A stretch of 60,000 nucleotides of DNA from Adiantum capillus-veneris (lineage: Eukaryota > Streptophyta > Polypodiopsida > Polypodiales > Pteridaceae): the NCBI GenBank assembly GCA_014529385.2, contig CM043969.1, forward strand, positions 72,444,676 through 72,504,675. Reading direction: 5' to 3'. How positions within the stretch are numbered: the first letter of the stretch is position 1; each line of letters starts with the position of its first letter. The notes under the pieces are model-generated. The model ran no database searches, was not told the origin of the DNA, and saw nothing but the letters and a program-made list of their open reading frames with translations. Position numbers and translations under genes: made by a program. Of this stretch, positions 33,393 through 43,922 are shown piece by piece.

Positions 33393-33875
33393 CATTTTGG
33401 TCAACTGGTGGTAGCCTCCTAGAGGTGAATGGAGACCGCTTGGAGCTTGCTTGCCACCATGGCAAGCAACCCGATATCTAACCAACGTCGAGAGCATCAG
33501 GTATGGGGTGGAGAGGCTCATATACCTGCAATAGGCAAGGAGGGAAAAATGATGGAGCAAAGCATTCGTGAGCAAGAGTCACACAATACCTTTGATGGGT
33601 TGGGGATGTATAGAAGAGCAACAAGGGGAGTGCAAGGCCACACACTACCTAACCAACATCATCATTCCCTTCATCACTTTACAACAAAATCCCCTCCCAT
33701 GGAGTGATGAACTTGCTCACAAGGTCATGAATAAGTGATTTGGTGTACCTTGTTGACTTGCTCTCAAGTGTACAATGGGTTGCAGGTGGAGGTGACACCG
33801 TAGCTATCGATTCATTAGAACAGCTTGAGGCCGTCGACTTCCAAATAGTTGGACATGTCTCGTGAAGATGCCCAC

Positions 33876-33878
<3 letters not shown>
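33393..33878. other. Spacer, nothing recognised
   Basis: The frame 33429-33707 has no recognised motif and is opposed by another minus-strand frame. Confidence 0.4.

Positions 33879-33909
<31 letters not shown>
33879..33909. repeat. (GA)n microsatellite
   Basis: About 15 GA units. Confidence 0.95.
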
Positions 33910-33912
<3 letters not shown>

Positions 33913-34560
33913 AAGGAGGGAGGGAGGAAAGACTTGCAGCTTGCAGGGGTGGACATTGTCGCCTCGACATTCGAGCTCACTTCTCAGAATTTCAAAAGCT
34001 CTCTCTCTCACTATCTCTAAGTCTTTGCCAAGGAACTATCAAAAGCAACCAGAAGACGGAAGCGCATTTGAAGACACGTGTCTAGTGCACTTGCATCGCG
34101 CTTTCTCTATCATACCTCTCCAAGGTCAAGCTAGGAAATACTAGACTTTAGCCTTCATCTCGTAGATCTTGACAAGTGTAAATAAAGGCCACCCCCTCTG
34201 ACGTTTTATGATAAATAGATAAATAAAGATTTCATTCTCTTTGCTTAGCGAAGAAAAGTTCAAAAGTTTCCTTGACATGACTTGTAAACTAGTATGTGAC
34301 CCGCGCGTTGCTACGACCAAAGAAACATGGCCACTATTCTCATAGGGCTATCTTTTCCTCCCAGTGGAACACCATCAATACTCTATTCTACATGTATAGT
34401 CTGTTGTATTTTTAAAAGTGATGCATGACACAACCTCTTGACAAATTCTAACAAATATGAATATGTAGTTGCAATTCATTTACTAATACCAAGCTTGGGA
34501 GCTAGGGTCAAAGAAATTATTTTTTGTGAGTTGTTAGCCCTTGTTCAATAAACTTCTATT

Positions 34561-34565
<5 letters not shown>
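33910..34565. other. Spacer with ACCCGCGCGTTGCTACG motif
   Basis: No gene. At 34,289-34,318 the words CTAGTATGTGACC and CGCGCGTTGCTACG occur together; see findings for a possible partner downstream. Confidence 0.3.

Positions 34566-34611
<46 letters not shown>
34566..34611. repeat. (GA)n microsatellite
   Basis: About 23 uninterrupted GA units. Confidence 0.96.
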
Positions 34612-34613
<2 letters not shown>

Positions 34614-34953
34614 CTCCTTTTTGTGTGTGTGGGTCTAGCAATGTTACGAAGCTTGATTATATAGCTTAGATAAGTTAGCATGGTGTGAAATATTTGAAAG
34701 CTAAGAGAATTCAATGTGATCATAAAACTTTGTTTGAAAATGGATTGGATTCTATAGAATTGGTTTCAACAATGGAAACAAAATTGGTTTTAATAATGGA
34801 GTGGGTTCAATAGAATTGGTTTCAACAACGGGAACACAATTGGATTCAATGTTTTGAATCCACTCTCTTACTTGCTTTTATCCTTGCTTCTTTCTTGTGA
34901 GAGCAAGGCATGGCAATAGTGCACATCATAACCTACTATATAGTAGGAAGGAC
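34612..34953. other. Spacer flanking Copia-2
   Basis: Contains three ATTGGTTT(C/T)AA-type words (34,758-34,830) and a perfect 16-bp palindrome CCTACTATATAGTAGG (34932-34947) 6 bp before the Copia-2 target duplication. Confidence 0.5.
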
Positions 34954-34958
34954 GTTTT

Positions 34959-35147
34959 TGAAGGGGATCGGGGAGCACCACAGACGGAGAGTGAGAGAGA
35001 GAAAGAAGGAGACATACACGATGTGGGTGGGGAGACTCAAAAGAGTGAGCAGCCCCCTATACACTTATGCTATGTAGAAGGTATACAAGTCAGTGGGCGC
35101 CCAGACTCTGGGCGGCCGGGCAAGGCACAGACGCCTATACCCCAACA
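34959..35147 (-). repeat. Copia-2 3' LTR
   Basis: TGAAGGGGATCGG ... TACCCCAACA on +. It carries an internal GA-rich stretch and differs from 38342-38531 by a few substitutions and short indels, including GA-repeat length. Confidence 0.92.
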
Positions 35148-35165
35148 ACCTCCCACTTAAAGGCG
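35148..35165 (-). other. Copia-2 polypurine tract
   Basis: On the minus strand TTTAAGTGGGAGGT directly precedes the LTR start TGTTGGGG. Confidence 0.75.
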
Positions 35166-35226
35166 ATTGTGCCTTTAAGCAAGGGAACCTAGTCTAAAGA
35201 CTACAAAAGGCGAGAGAAAACCGCTC

Positions 35227-36222
35227 TCAACCGATGCCCACTGGCTGGCTGTGATCGTGTGCATCCGGCTGTCTTGCTCCCGTGTAAGTCCATACACCAC
35301 TAGACGTACCACACACGTACTCCAAGTATGTATGCAATACCTGCATATCTCCCTCGTGCTCTATGCCATCATCAGTCAACAAACGACTGATAACCCCAAT
35401 TGCAAATGCTCCCACTGCAGCTGCGATATCCGGTCTCAAGATCAACATCTCATACATGAGACCACCGAATGCCGATGCAATGCTAGCGGGCCCTGCTAGC
35501 TCTACGGAGCATGCATCAACATATATATCCCTGGCAATAGGCATCTCTGACTGACAAGGCGTGTCATCCACATGCATCTCCTGAATGTCCACAAAAGACG
35601 CATCAACCTGTCGTGCAACCTCAGAGCAAACCAGCTGCTCTAGGTGTCTGCTGGAAGACATATCCTGCACAACTATATCCCCATGCTCACTGTCGAGCAT
35701 AGAAAGGAATGACTGCATAATCGTTGACATCTCAGTCTCCTCTGCAATCATCCACTGCAAACATGACCACTCAATCTGTTGTGACTCACTAGAGCTCTCA
35801 TGCTCTAACTCCGTATACATAGACTCTTGCACAACGTCCTCCTGTCGTTACTCACTAGAGCAAGACCGCTCTACCTGTTTATCCTGCATAGAAGTATCTA
35901 GCACAACGGAGTCTCTACTTTGCTCAGTCACTAGCAAAGCATGCATGTCTGACTCTGTCACCTCTCTGTGTGACTGCTTAAGTCGTGCCCCAACTATGTG
36001 CACAACGAGCTCACTACTCTGCACTCCATGCAAAGTACCCTACAACCCATGAGCAAAAGAGACTCGCTTGCTCTCTCGCTCTCTACCTGGCTGCGTGATC
36101 ACAGAGACAACATCGTCTCTCGCGTGACCCACATGCAATGGGTAACCTGTACCACTCCTGGCACCTCTCGCAATCACTAGCGAACCCAAATGCATCACAA
36201 AATCTCGCTCTCGTAGCGAAAT
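35227..36222 (-). pseudogene. Copia-2 post-protease region and RNase H-proximal fragment
   Basis: Same reading frame as the gag-protease part, broken by stops at 36040-36042 and 35848-35850. It opens with LGSLVIARGARSGTGYPL, the segment that normally links copia protease to the integrase zinc finger. The integrase and RT that should follow are absent. An acidic Ser/Gln/Glu-rich stretch (about 35,560-36,030) takes their place; I do not recognise it. The end contains FGGLMYEMLILRPDIAAAVG and LHTYLEYVCGT, the conserved block between copia RT and RNase H. The frame closes at 35227 without the RNase H catalytic core. Confidence 0.7.
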
Positions 36223-37056
36223 CTAACATCCACAATCTCTAAGCTGACCAATCAAGATCAAACTCACAGTCAAATCTGGTACATAGCGCACATGTCGTAA
36301 CAAGTAAGATGCACCACTCAGTAATGACAGTCTCACATCTCCTGCACCTACTATCGCATGCACCGATCCATCGGTCAAACGTACACTACCAAGCATCCCG
36401 CTAGAATAGCTACAAAACCATGCACGATGCGGCGTGACATGAAACATAGCATCTGCTTCTAGCAACCACTGCGAAGGGAGTGCACTATCCACATGTATAG
36501 CATCTCGTGCATAGCTCGAGGTAAAAGTGACATCCCCGTCACTAGTATACTCTGACACTACATGTGCCTCAACTGTCAAAGCAACTGAGTCCATGGCATC
36601 ACTACATATATCTCTGAGACTGCCATGTCTCCTACGATGTCGCATACGACGAAAACAGCGTCGTCTAACGTGTCCAGAATGACCACAATACCAACATGTC
36701 ACCTGTCGGCGTACTCGTGAATGTACATGTCTCACACGAGTCCGTGATGACTCATATCTATCATACATTTCATGTAATCTGCACCAAAGTGCTCTCAAAG
36801 TAGTCTCATACATAACAAGAGCATATATAGATTCCACAAGGTGCAAAGAGAGTGTAGATAGTGCCATCTCCTCTAGCTCCTGCCACTGATCGTCCGACAT
36901 GTTTGAAGGTCTACCTGCATCACCACTCAATGGTCGATGCAACCCTCGCTGTGTCAATGCATCAAGCATACAATCTCTCCATGCCGCAAAGTCTGACCCA
37001 TCAAACACGCGCATCTGTGAGAGGTCACAATCTGATCGATCACCTGTCTCTGCCAT
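36223..37056 (-). pseudogene. Copia-2 gag-protease
   Basis: I place the start at the Met at 37056 (MAETGDRSD), as in copia gag, although the frame opens 11 codons earlier. VFDGSDFAAWRDCM is the gag N-terminal signature. TLRALWCRLHEMYDRYES is then followed within about 20 residues by the zinc knuckle CWYCGHSGHVRRRC, so roughly 100 residues of the usual gag are deleted in frame. The protease region is recognised from WLLEADAMFHVTPHRAWF, but the catalytic Asp-Ser-Gly is replaced by Glu-Ala-Asp, so protease activity is unlikely. HVRYVPDLTVSLILIGQL is the conserved copia protease end. A stop at 36223-36225 terminates it. Confidence 0.8.
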
Positions 37057-38327
37057 GAGCACAAGTAGCAAGCTAGATAGCAAAACCACCTCACCAACAA
37101 CACCTGGAAACTGTCTACAAATATGGCTAGAAACACAATGTAAAACCTATGAGACACACTCCAAAATAGAGCTCCCGCAATGTCAATACAAGCCTCGCAT
37201 GCTCTAGTATCACACTGCAATCTGTGAGCTAATCACCAAGCCCACACTGTGCGGTATCGATGCATACACACGCACAAATCTCCCACCTGCAGAGAACACC
37301 GCACGCAAATGCTGAGTGCAACCTGCAATCTCTACCTAGATCGCATAAATGATATGCATAAAACTCCTGGGAAAATTTCGCCAGAGTTTCGACGCACAAT
37401 GGCTATCAACACAAAATAACCATTGTCCTGCAAGCTCAATACAATGAGCAATCAATGCGCATCAAACTACACTCAACATACATCAACGGAGTGACCGCGC
37501 ATAAGCAAGCGCCAAAAGATTTGCAATCCGGAAACTTATTCAATGCGAAAACAATGTTCTCAAGAGAGCTCACCGGCACTTGAAAGTGCTCGTCAAAATG
37601 CATGTATAATGGGCATCAACCATGCGCCATAACCATATGCAAACCATCCGCAAAGACCATGAATCCAAGCACAAAATCACTGCCAAAGTATCCTGTGAAA
37701 ACCAGTGAAAGAAGCTCCACCTGTGTGCTCCAAAAAACTGCGTCTCTCAAGAGACCGCCTCGATGGTGTGTAAACGCCTCCGCACTTCGTTGCTGAAGTC
37801 TACCAAAAAACCCTCAAACCACAAGTTTAACACAAGCTGCAATTGCATCTTCAGCTCAGAATTTATGCACTCAACTTCAAGCATCTCCCGTGCTTCCAAA
37901 AGTGCATCAAACTCGCACACAATGCGACAACAGAGAATCTGGAATTTCTGTATATAGTCAGTCTGAGCTGAATATCAGCAAAACGGTGAGGAATTTGCAA
38001 AAAGTTTCTTCTGCAAAGTTGTAGACCACGTCGAAACGGATGGGCATGACGGACAGAATTCTCAGATCTGCATTATACAAGGAGAAAAACGAATCTGAAA
38101 ACAGTGCTGCTGCGCACACAGTTTTAGGGCAGCACCTTCACTTACACACAATCTTCGACACTCCTTTCTGAGCTTCCACGAGAGCATACATCACTCTCAA
38201 CTGAGCTCACAAGCTCCCATTGCATTCTCACAAAGCTTCCAAGCTTTCTTAATCTCTCTACCGTCGAGAGCGAGCGAGCTATCGCCTCGAAGCTCTCAAA
38301 GCCGTCGTGCTCTCTGCGGTCACCATA
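37057..38327 (-). other. Copia-2 5' untranslated leader
   Basis: About 1.27 kb between primer site and gag, unusually long for a copia element. The + strand is C/A-rich with CTCTCAAG- and GCATCAA-type words. No frame with a motif. In an element that depends on others for proteins, this region would hold the packaging signal. Confidence 0.5.
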
Positions 38328-38339
38328 GCTCTGATACCA
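38328..38339 (-). other. Copia-2 primer-binding site
   Basis: Minus strand TGGTATCAGAGC, a perfect match to the initiator-Met site, 2 bp from the LTR. Confidence 0.92.
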
Positions 38340-38341
38340 AT

Positions 38342-38531
38342 TGAAGGGGATCGGGGAGCACCACAGACGGAGAGTGAGAGAGAGAGAGAGAAGGAGACAG
38401 ACACGATGTGGGTGGGGAGACTCAAAAGAGTGAGCAGCCCCCTATACACTTATGCTATGTATAAGGTATACAAGTCAGTGGGCGCCCAGACTCTGGGCGG
38501 TCGGGCAAGCACAAACGCCTATACCCCAACA
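38342..38531 (-). repeat. Copia-2 5' LTR
   Basis: Partner of 34959-35147, TG...CA bounded, followed by the GTTTT target duplication. Confidence 0.92.
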
Positions 38532-38536
38532 GTTTT

Positions 38537-39044
38537 CCCCTTGGTCTACCTAGGGTTAATAGAAGTGCTACCAAATGCAAAAGTACAAACTAAGTAAGTA
38601 AGCAAGTTTTTAAATATGAGTTCCCATAACTGGTACAATGTGTAATCATAAAACTTTTCATGTCTAAGAGTGGAGTTGTGAAAAAATTATTAGGGCTCAT
38701 AGTTTCCAATGTAGCAAGAGAGCTTCAAGTTTCAAAGAGATGAGTTGACTTTCTTTTAATATCAAGAATGTGATTGGCCCTTCCGTCTATGTTTCTCTAT
38801 AGATGCCACACTTGCTTGCATCTCTATCTATGTTTTGTGCACAAGTATGGTAATAGTGTTCATCAGATCATAACGATGCATAAGTAGGTTAGTACGTGGA
38901 CATTATTTGTTCATGTACACTTATGCACCGTCGGCACCTTCAAATGTTATAGAAATGAAAGCAAAATAAGGTCACCTAATAGTTTATGTGGATGCTCTGG
39001 GCCTTCCTCAAAAAATTTAAGCTCCACTTTATATAGTATAGAAG
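38537..39044. other. Spacer, nothing recognised
   Basis: AT-rich. The word TTTATATAGTATAGAAG near 39,029-39,045 echoes elements near 34,930 and 42,670. Confidence 0.35.
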
Positions 39045-40355
39045 TTGTATGTGAATGCTCAAAGAAAATCTAGATATAGTGTAATCCTACGTACAAATTT
39101 TGAGATTCACATCTAAATCTGCCCTCCCACCTCGGATTCCTCGTGCTGCTTTGGATTCGGTCACGCCGCCTTGGGTTCACTCACCTTCTGCCTCAGTTTT
39201 GCTTGTGTTCAACGTTAAACCTTATATTTGTTTTCAAATACAAAGCTTCCAATGCTCATATAGTAGAAGTAGATTACGTCTAAAATTTTTCATATGCATG
39301 TTTACCAAGTGTCTCAGCAGAAGCATTGTATATATGATTGGCTATCAGATTGCTTGAAAGAAAAACACAAGTTTTGTGTATTCTCGCATATGAAAATTTG
39401 AAATCCACCTCTAAATTCTAGTTTTGAAGATGAGAAAACCTAGAAATTTTAGGGAAAAATCATTGATGAAACATAGCAAAATTGCCTTTAATTTTTCAAT
39501 AAGTCGGTTTTTAAACTTTTTTGAAAAAACATTGTATTGTGTGCAAATGCTCAAAGTAAACTTAGGTTTACCTATAAATTTTGAGATTTAGCCATAAATT
39601 CTTTTTTTTTTGCTATACTCACAATTGTGAGTGAGAGAATTTATATTAACGTGACGGGATTGTATTCTTTTGAAGCTAATATAGATTTAGCAACAAAATT
39701 CTAACTTGAAGGCAAGAAAAAAAACCAAGCTTAACACAAAGCCTAAAGAAATTTAGTGTAAATTTTCTCTGCCTCTTGCCTTTGCCACCTCGGTTTTGCT
39801 CGTGCCACTTCAAATTCGTGCATGCTGCCTTGGGTTCGCTCCCCCTTTTTGCCATCTCAAATTTATTCGTCACATCGGATTCGTGCATGCCGCCTTGGGT
39901 TCCCTAGCAAAAACACTTGTCTTTCACATTGATTTTGCTCGTCTGATTTGCTTCAAATTTTCCTATATGTTGGTTTTTAAACTTTTGTGAAAAAAGCATT
40001 GTATTGTATGCGAATGCTCAAAGTAAACTTAGGTTTAGTGTAATCCTACCAATCAATTTTGAAACTTAGCCATAAATTATACCTGGAAGGCGAGAAAAAA
40101 ACCCAAGCTTAGCACAAATCCTAGAGAAATTCAGGGTAAAAACCTTCAAATATCATCAAGATTTTTCTCCTCGTTCCGCCTTTGCTACCTCGGATTTGCT
40201 TGTTCCACTTTGGATTTGTGCACACACCGACGTGGGTTTGCTTGCCTTTTTCCCACCTATTCCCTCGCTTTGGATTCTTCATTGGCACACCCCACCTTGG
40301 GTTCGCTTGTCTTCCGCTTTGATTTTTCTCGCCTTCAACGCTCTCCTCCACCCCT
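39045..40355. repeat. Diverged tandem array, period ~470-490 bp
   Basis: Three units share an entry segment (AATGCTCAAAG(A/T)AAA(A/C)TTAGG-like at about 39,055, 39,547 and 40,013; then TTTTGAGATTNA, GCCATAAATT). Units also carry a GCCACCTCGG(A/T)TTTGCTCGTGCC-like block (39,125-39,215; 39,775-39,930; 40,175-40,345) in which CTTTGGATTC and CCTTGGGTTCGCT words are themselves repeated. Divergence is considerable. Confidence 0.65.
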
Positions 40356-40373
40356 CTCTTGGAATCAACCTCT

Positions 40374-40375
<2 letters not shown>

Positions 40376-40428
<53 letters not shown>
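40376..40428. repeat. (CT)26 microsatellite
   Basis: Uninterrupted CT tract. Confidence 0.97.
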
Positions 40429-40431
<3 letters not shown>

Positions 40432-40499
40432 AACACCACTGCTGGCTCGAAGAATAAAAATACACCCACATACGACCCTTCTCGCGTCAATTTTTGTAG

Positions 40500-40501
<2 letters not shown>

Positions 40502-40582
<81 letters not shown>
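40502..40582. repeat. Compound (CT)n(CA)n(TA)n microsatellite
   Basis: CT (40502-40532), CA (40532-40562) and TA (40563-40582) tracts follow one another without spacer. Confidence 0.97.
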
Positions 40583-40602
40583 GTACTTAGGCTCGTCATA
40601 AT

Positions 40603-40904
40603 TGAGAGAATTTATGAATTTTAAAGGGTGGCACATCGTTTAACTCCTAAAATAGAAGGGGATAAAATATATTTGAACAGGTAAAAGGCCTGTCAGCTGG
40701 GCAATCTCTCTTCTCATTTGGGATGCTAGTGTCACGGCTGATTTTTACGTACATTTTACCCATTTTAAGGATTTTTTTGTTTTCTATGGGAGAAAATGTT
40801 AGCCACTCTCTCAAAAATACACAATAATTCCAAGAAAATAATAATTTATTGGAAAATTGGCAAGGGTCCCCTTGGTGAGTAGGAGTCCCTATGAACTTGA
40901 TGGA

Positions 40905-40952
<48 letters not shown>

Positions 40953-41091
40953 GACCAATGACATCTGTAACAACCCCATCATTTGCATGCATGTCCCCAA
41001 AGCAATACAGAATGAAGTCGACCCACAAACAGACCAACCTTCTCCTTTTTGTCTAGGGATAGATGTTTGACATTAGTTAGTGTATATATAC

Positions 41092-41129
<38 letters not shown>

Positions 41130-41446
41130 ATTTATAGATTTTTCAGGGTGGCACATGGTTTAACTCTCAAAAAATAAAAAGGATCAAATTACTCTCAACT
41201 GATAAAAGGCCCCTCAATTGGGAATCTCTCTCCCCATTTGAGATGCCAATGTTAGGGTTGGTTTTTTGTTAGACATTTGACCCATTTTAAGGCATTTTTC
41301 TTGTTTTGTGTGGGAAAAAATGTTAGCTACTCTTTTAAAAGTACATGATAATATTAAGAGAATAACAATTTCTTGGAAATTTGAAAGGCAGGGTGTCTTT
41401 GGTGAGTAGGAGTCCCCATGAGCTCAATCGTAAAATATATATATAT

Positions 41447-41477
<31 letters not shown>

Positions 41478-41617
41478 TCTCTCTCTCTCATGGCCAATGA
41501 CATGTAAAACAACCTATCATTTGCATGCATGTCCCCAAAGCGATACAAAATGAAGTCGACTCACAAACAGTCAAACCTTCTCCTTTTTTTATAGGGATAG
41601 ATGTTTGACATTAGTTA

Positions 41618-41669
<52 letters not shown>

Positions 41670-41981
41670 ATCATAATATAGAAATTTTATAGATTTTTTA
41701 GGGTGGCACATGGTTTAACTCTCAAAAATAAAAAGGATTTAATAACTCTAACTTGATAAAAGGCCCGCCAATTGGGAAATATCTCTCCCCATTTGAGATG
41801 ACAATGTTAGGGTTGTTTTTTTTCAAACATTTTACCCATTTCAAGACATTTTTCTTGTTTTATATGGAAAAAATATTAGCTACTCTTTTGAAAATACATG
41901 ATAATATTAAGAAAATAACAATGTCTTAAGGGCAAGGGTGTCCCTAGTGAGTAGGAGTCTCCATGAGCTCAATCTTAAAAT

Positions 41982-42019
<38 letters not shown>

Positions 42020-42115
42020 AATGTAGATAACAACCCCTACCTTTGAATGCATGCCCTCAAAGCGAGACCGACCTAAATTGATGCGTGGACATGCGAACCT
42101 TCTCCTTTTTCTCAA
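40603..42115. repeat. ~540-bp tandem array, three units
   Basis: Units start at about 40603, 41128 and 41680. Each begins GAATTTAT/AATTTTATAGA then AGGGTGGCACATNGTTTAACTC. Each passes TTGGGATGCNAGTGTNA-like and TTTTACCCATTTNAAG blocks and the GGTGAGTAGGAGTCCCNATGA block. Each then has a CT tract (40909-40950; 41475-41489 after a C run; 41983-42016) and an ATGCATGTCCCCAAAGC-like block. Units 1 and 2 end in (TG)n (41095-41126; 41629-41667). Unit 3 is truncated. The resident microsatellites differ greatly in length between units. Confidence 0.9.
41447..41489. repeat. C29 homopolymer plus (CT)n
   Basis: Twenty-nine consecutive C followed by a CT tract, in unit 2 of the ~540-bp array at the place where units 1 and 3 have only CT. 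This is the reverse-complement counterpart of the G32(GA)n at 25168. Confidence 0.9.
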
Positions 42116-42222
42116 CCGCTTTTAAAGATAAAAATTACACAAATTTATAAAAGGTATCAATATTGGTATTGAAAAAAGCCCCTTGATAAACAAAGACAAA
42201 TATATCATTAAAAATCAAATTT

Positions 42223-42623
42223 CTATTAAATAACAAAATCTCCACCAAAATTATGTTTACTTGCCTAGGTGGAGTGAAACTAAATTTATACATTTATTCT
42301 ATGTATAGTTGAAAGGCTTTTCATTTCCCTATGCATGTCAACTCTGACCCTTCACTTTTGCATTTTACATTAGATGTTTGGTCTAAAATTTTGTGAAGTG
42401 AACCAATCTATTAAATAACAAAATCTCCACCAAAATTATGTTTACTTGCCTAGGTGGAGTGAAACTAAATTTATACATTTATTCTATGTATAGTTGAAAG
42501 TCTTTGGTCTTTACATCGTACATTTTGAAAGGCTTTTCATTTTCCTATGCATGTCAAATCTGACCCTTCACTTTTGCATTTTACATTAGATGTTTGGTCT
42601 AAACTTTTGTGAAGTGAACCAAT
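42223..42623. repeat. 185-bp tandem duplication
   Basis: Copies 42223-42407 and 42408-42623 share CTATTAAATAACAAAATC, TTGCCTAGGTGGAGTGAAAC and GAAGTGAACCAAT. The second copy carries an extra ~30 bp (TCTTTGGTCTTTACATCGTA region). Confidence 0.9.
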
Positions 42624-43922
42624 GCATGACCCGTGGATGTCTTCTTCTTGCTTGAAATTTTTAAGCTGCATAAGTATAGTATAGATTCCTTGGAAATTTA
42701 CCTTGCTACCCATTTCTCATGATCAAGGAATGAATGTAAAGTTTATTCTCGAACATACTTATCATTCCAACTATTTGATGTACCCACCTTCTCTGGGTCT
42801 ACTCGCTCTCATTATGTGGAATCTCACCAGATATCCTCTTCATCTCCTACATTGGTGAGGCCATGCACTTAAAACTTTGTGGGAGTCGAGCTCGTGTACA
42901 AAGATGTTGGTGTTACCCATCTCGCTCGGCTCTGCTGTTGACCGTATGGCAATGCGTATAATTTTTAAAAAGTAGCAGTGTTGCCTCTGCCCAACTCGGC
43001 CTGTGCTGCCCCGTCCACCTGATGATGCTCTCTCGTGCCTCGTGCTAGTTACGGAGCTATCCTTTAGGCTCTGCGTCCTTTGATGCTAGGTGCCCTTCTT
43101 GCTCATTGTGTCGACCAGGTGACAGTGCCTCATTATGCCATCTTGCCTCGCTCCCTGACAACTTCACGACCATGCATCCACGACATCTGTTAGCCTCATT
43201 GAACTTGTGAAATAAAGAAAAGACCTACACTTTCATTTTTCATCTCATTTGCCTCGGAATCTTGGTTGATTCCCTTAATGAGACATATGTGCCACCCTAC
43301 TTGTGGTATACATTCAATACCAACACATAGACATTAACTCACTCTAAATTTTTAATACATGCAAAATGAGCATCAAGAGATGAATAACCTAAACAAAAGC
43401 ACCAACTCATTCTATATTTGCAAGCCATAAGAAAGGAGAAAAAAATGAAAAGGGGGCTTGGACCTTAACAAAAGGAATTTTGAAGTGATTCAAAATTGAA
43501 GTGGTTCAAGTGTTCTACTCCTTCTAGCTCGAGGCACATGTTTCTTCATCATGTATCTTAACAAATTAATGGAGATATAGCATAGCTAAAACAAACACAA
43601 AGACTTCTTCCAGAGGGCTTTCTACCTCAGAAGGGATGGCAACACACATGCAGAGACTTCAGTCATTAGTGGGATACTTTAGCCAGCTCCTACAAGGCGT
43701 TGAAGGAAAATTTGGAGTGTTGACCTACAGGATTGGAGTCTTGGCTAGATGTCTGGTGTCATAAAATCTAATATCTAATATCTAACCAACCCAAATGATT
43801 TTATCATATTAAACTGATCACTTAATGTGGGAGAATAAAGGGGAACAAGTGTTAAGATATAGACATGTGCTTATAGATATATCTCAACATGGGGCCAATG
43901 ATAAAGGGGCCCAAATGAGAGA
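42624..43922. other. Spacer upstream of Gypsy-1
   Basis: No coding motif. 42,780-43,200 is C/T-rich. 43,825-43,922 has weak resemblance to the last internal stretch of Gypsy-1 (54,990-55,116), for example GTGGGAGAATAAAGG against TTGGGAGAATGAAATGG. Confidence 0.4.

Larger units (their letters stand above)
34954..38536 (-). mobile_element. Copia-2: young non-autonomous Ty1/copia element
   Basis: Minus-strand element (34959-38531) flanked by a perfect 5-bp target duplication GTTTT (34954-34958 and 38532-38536). The LTRs, 189 and 190 bp, have TG...CA ends and differ at only a handful of positions. It has a perfect primer-binding site and a polypurine tract. The internal region, about 3.2 kb, holds a single long reading frame with gag, zinc knuckle and protease, then a short RNase-H-proximal fragment; the integrase and nearly all of RT are missing. 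It must have been mobilised by proteins supplied from elsewhere. Near-identical LTRs and an intact target duplication indicate a recent insertion. Confidence 0.9.

Noticed and set aside
35251-36052. Plus-strand frames (82 and 155 codons) within Copia-2
   Set aside because: Antisense shadows of the minus-strand copia frame, which has recognised gag, protease and RNase H-proximal motifs.
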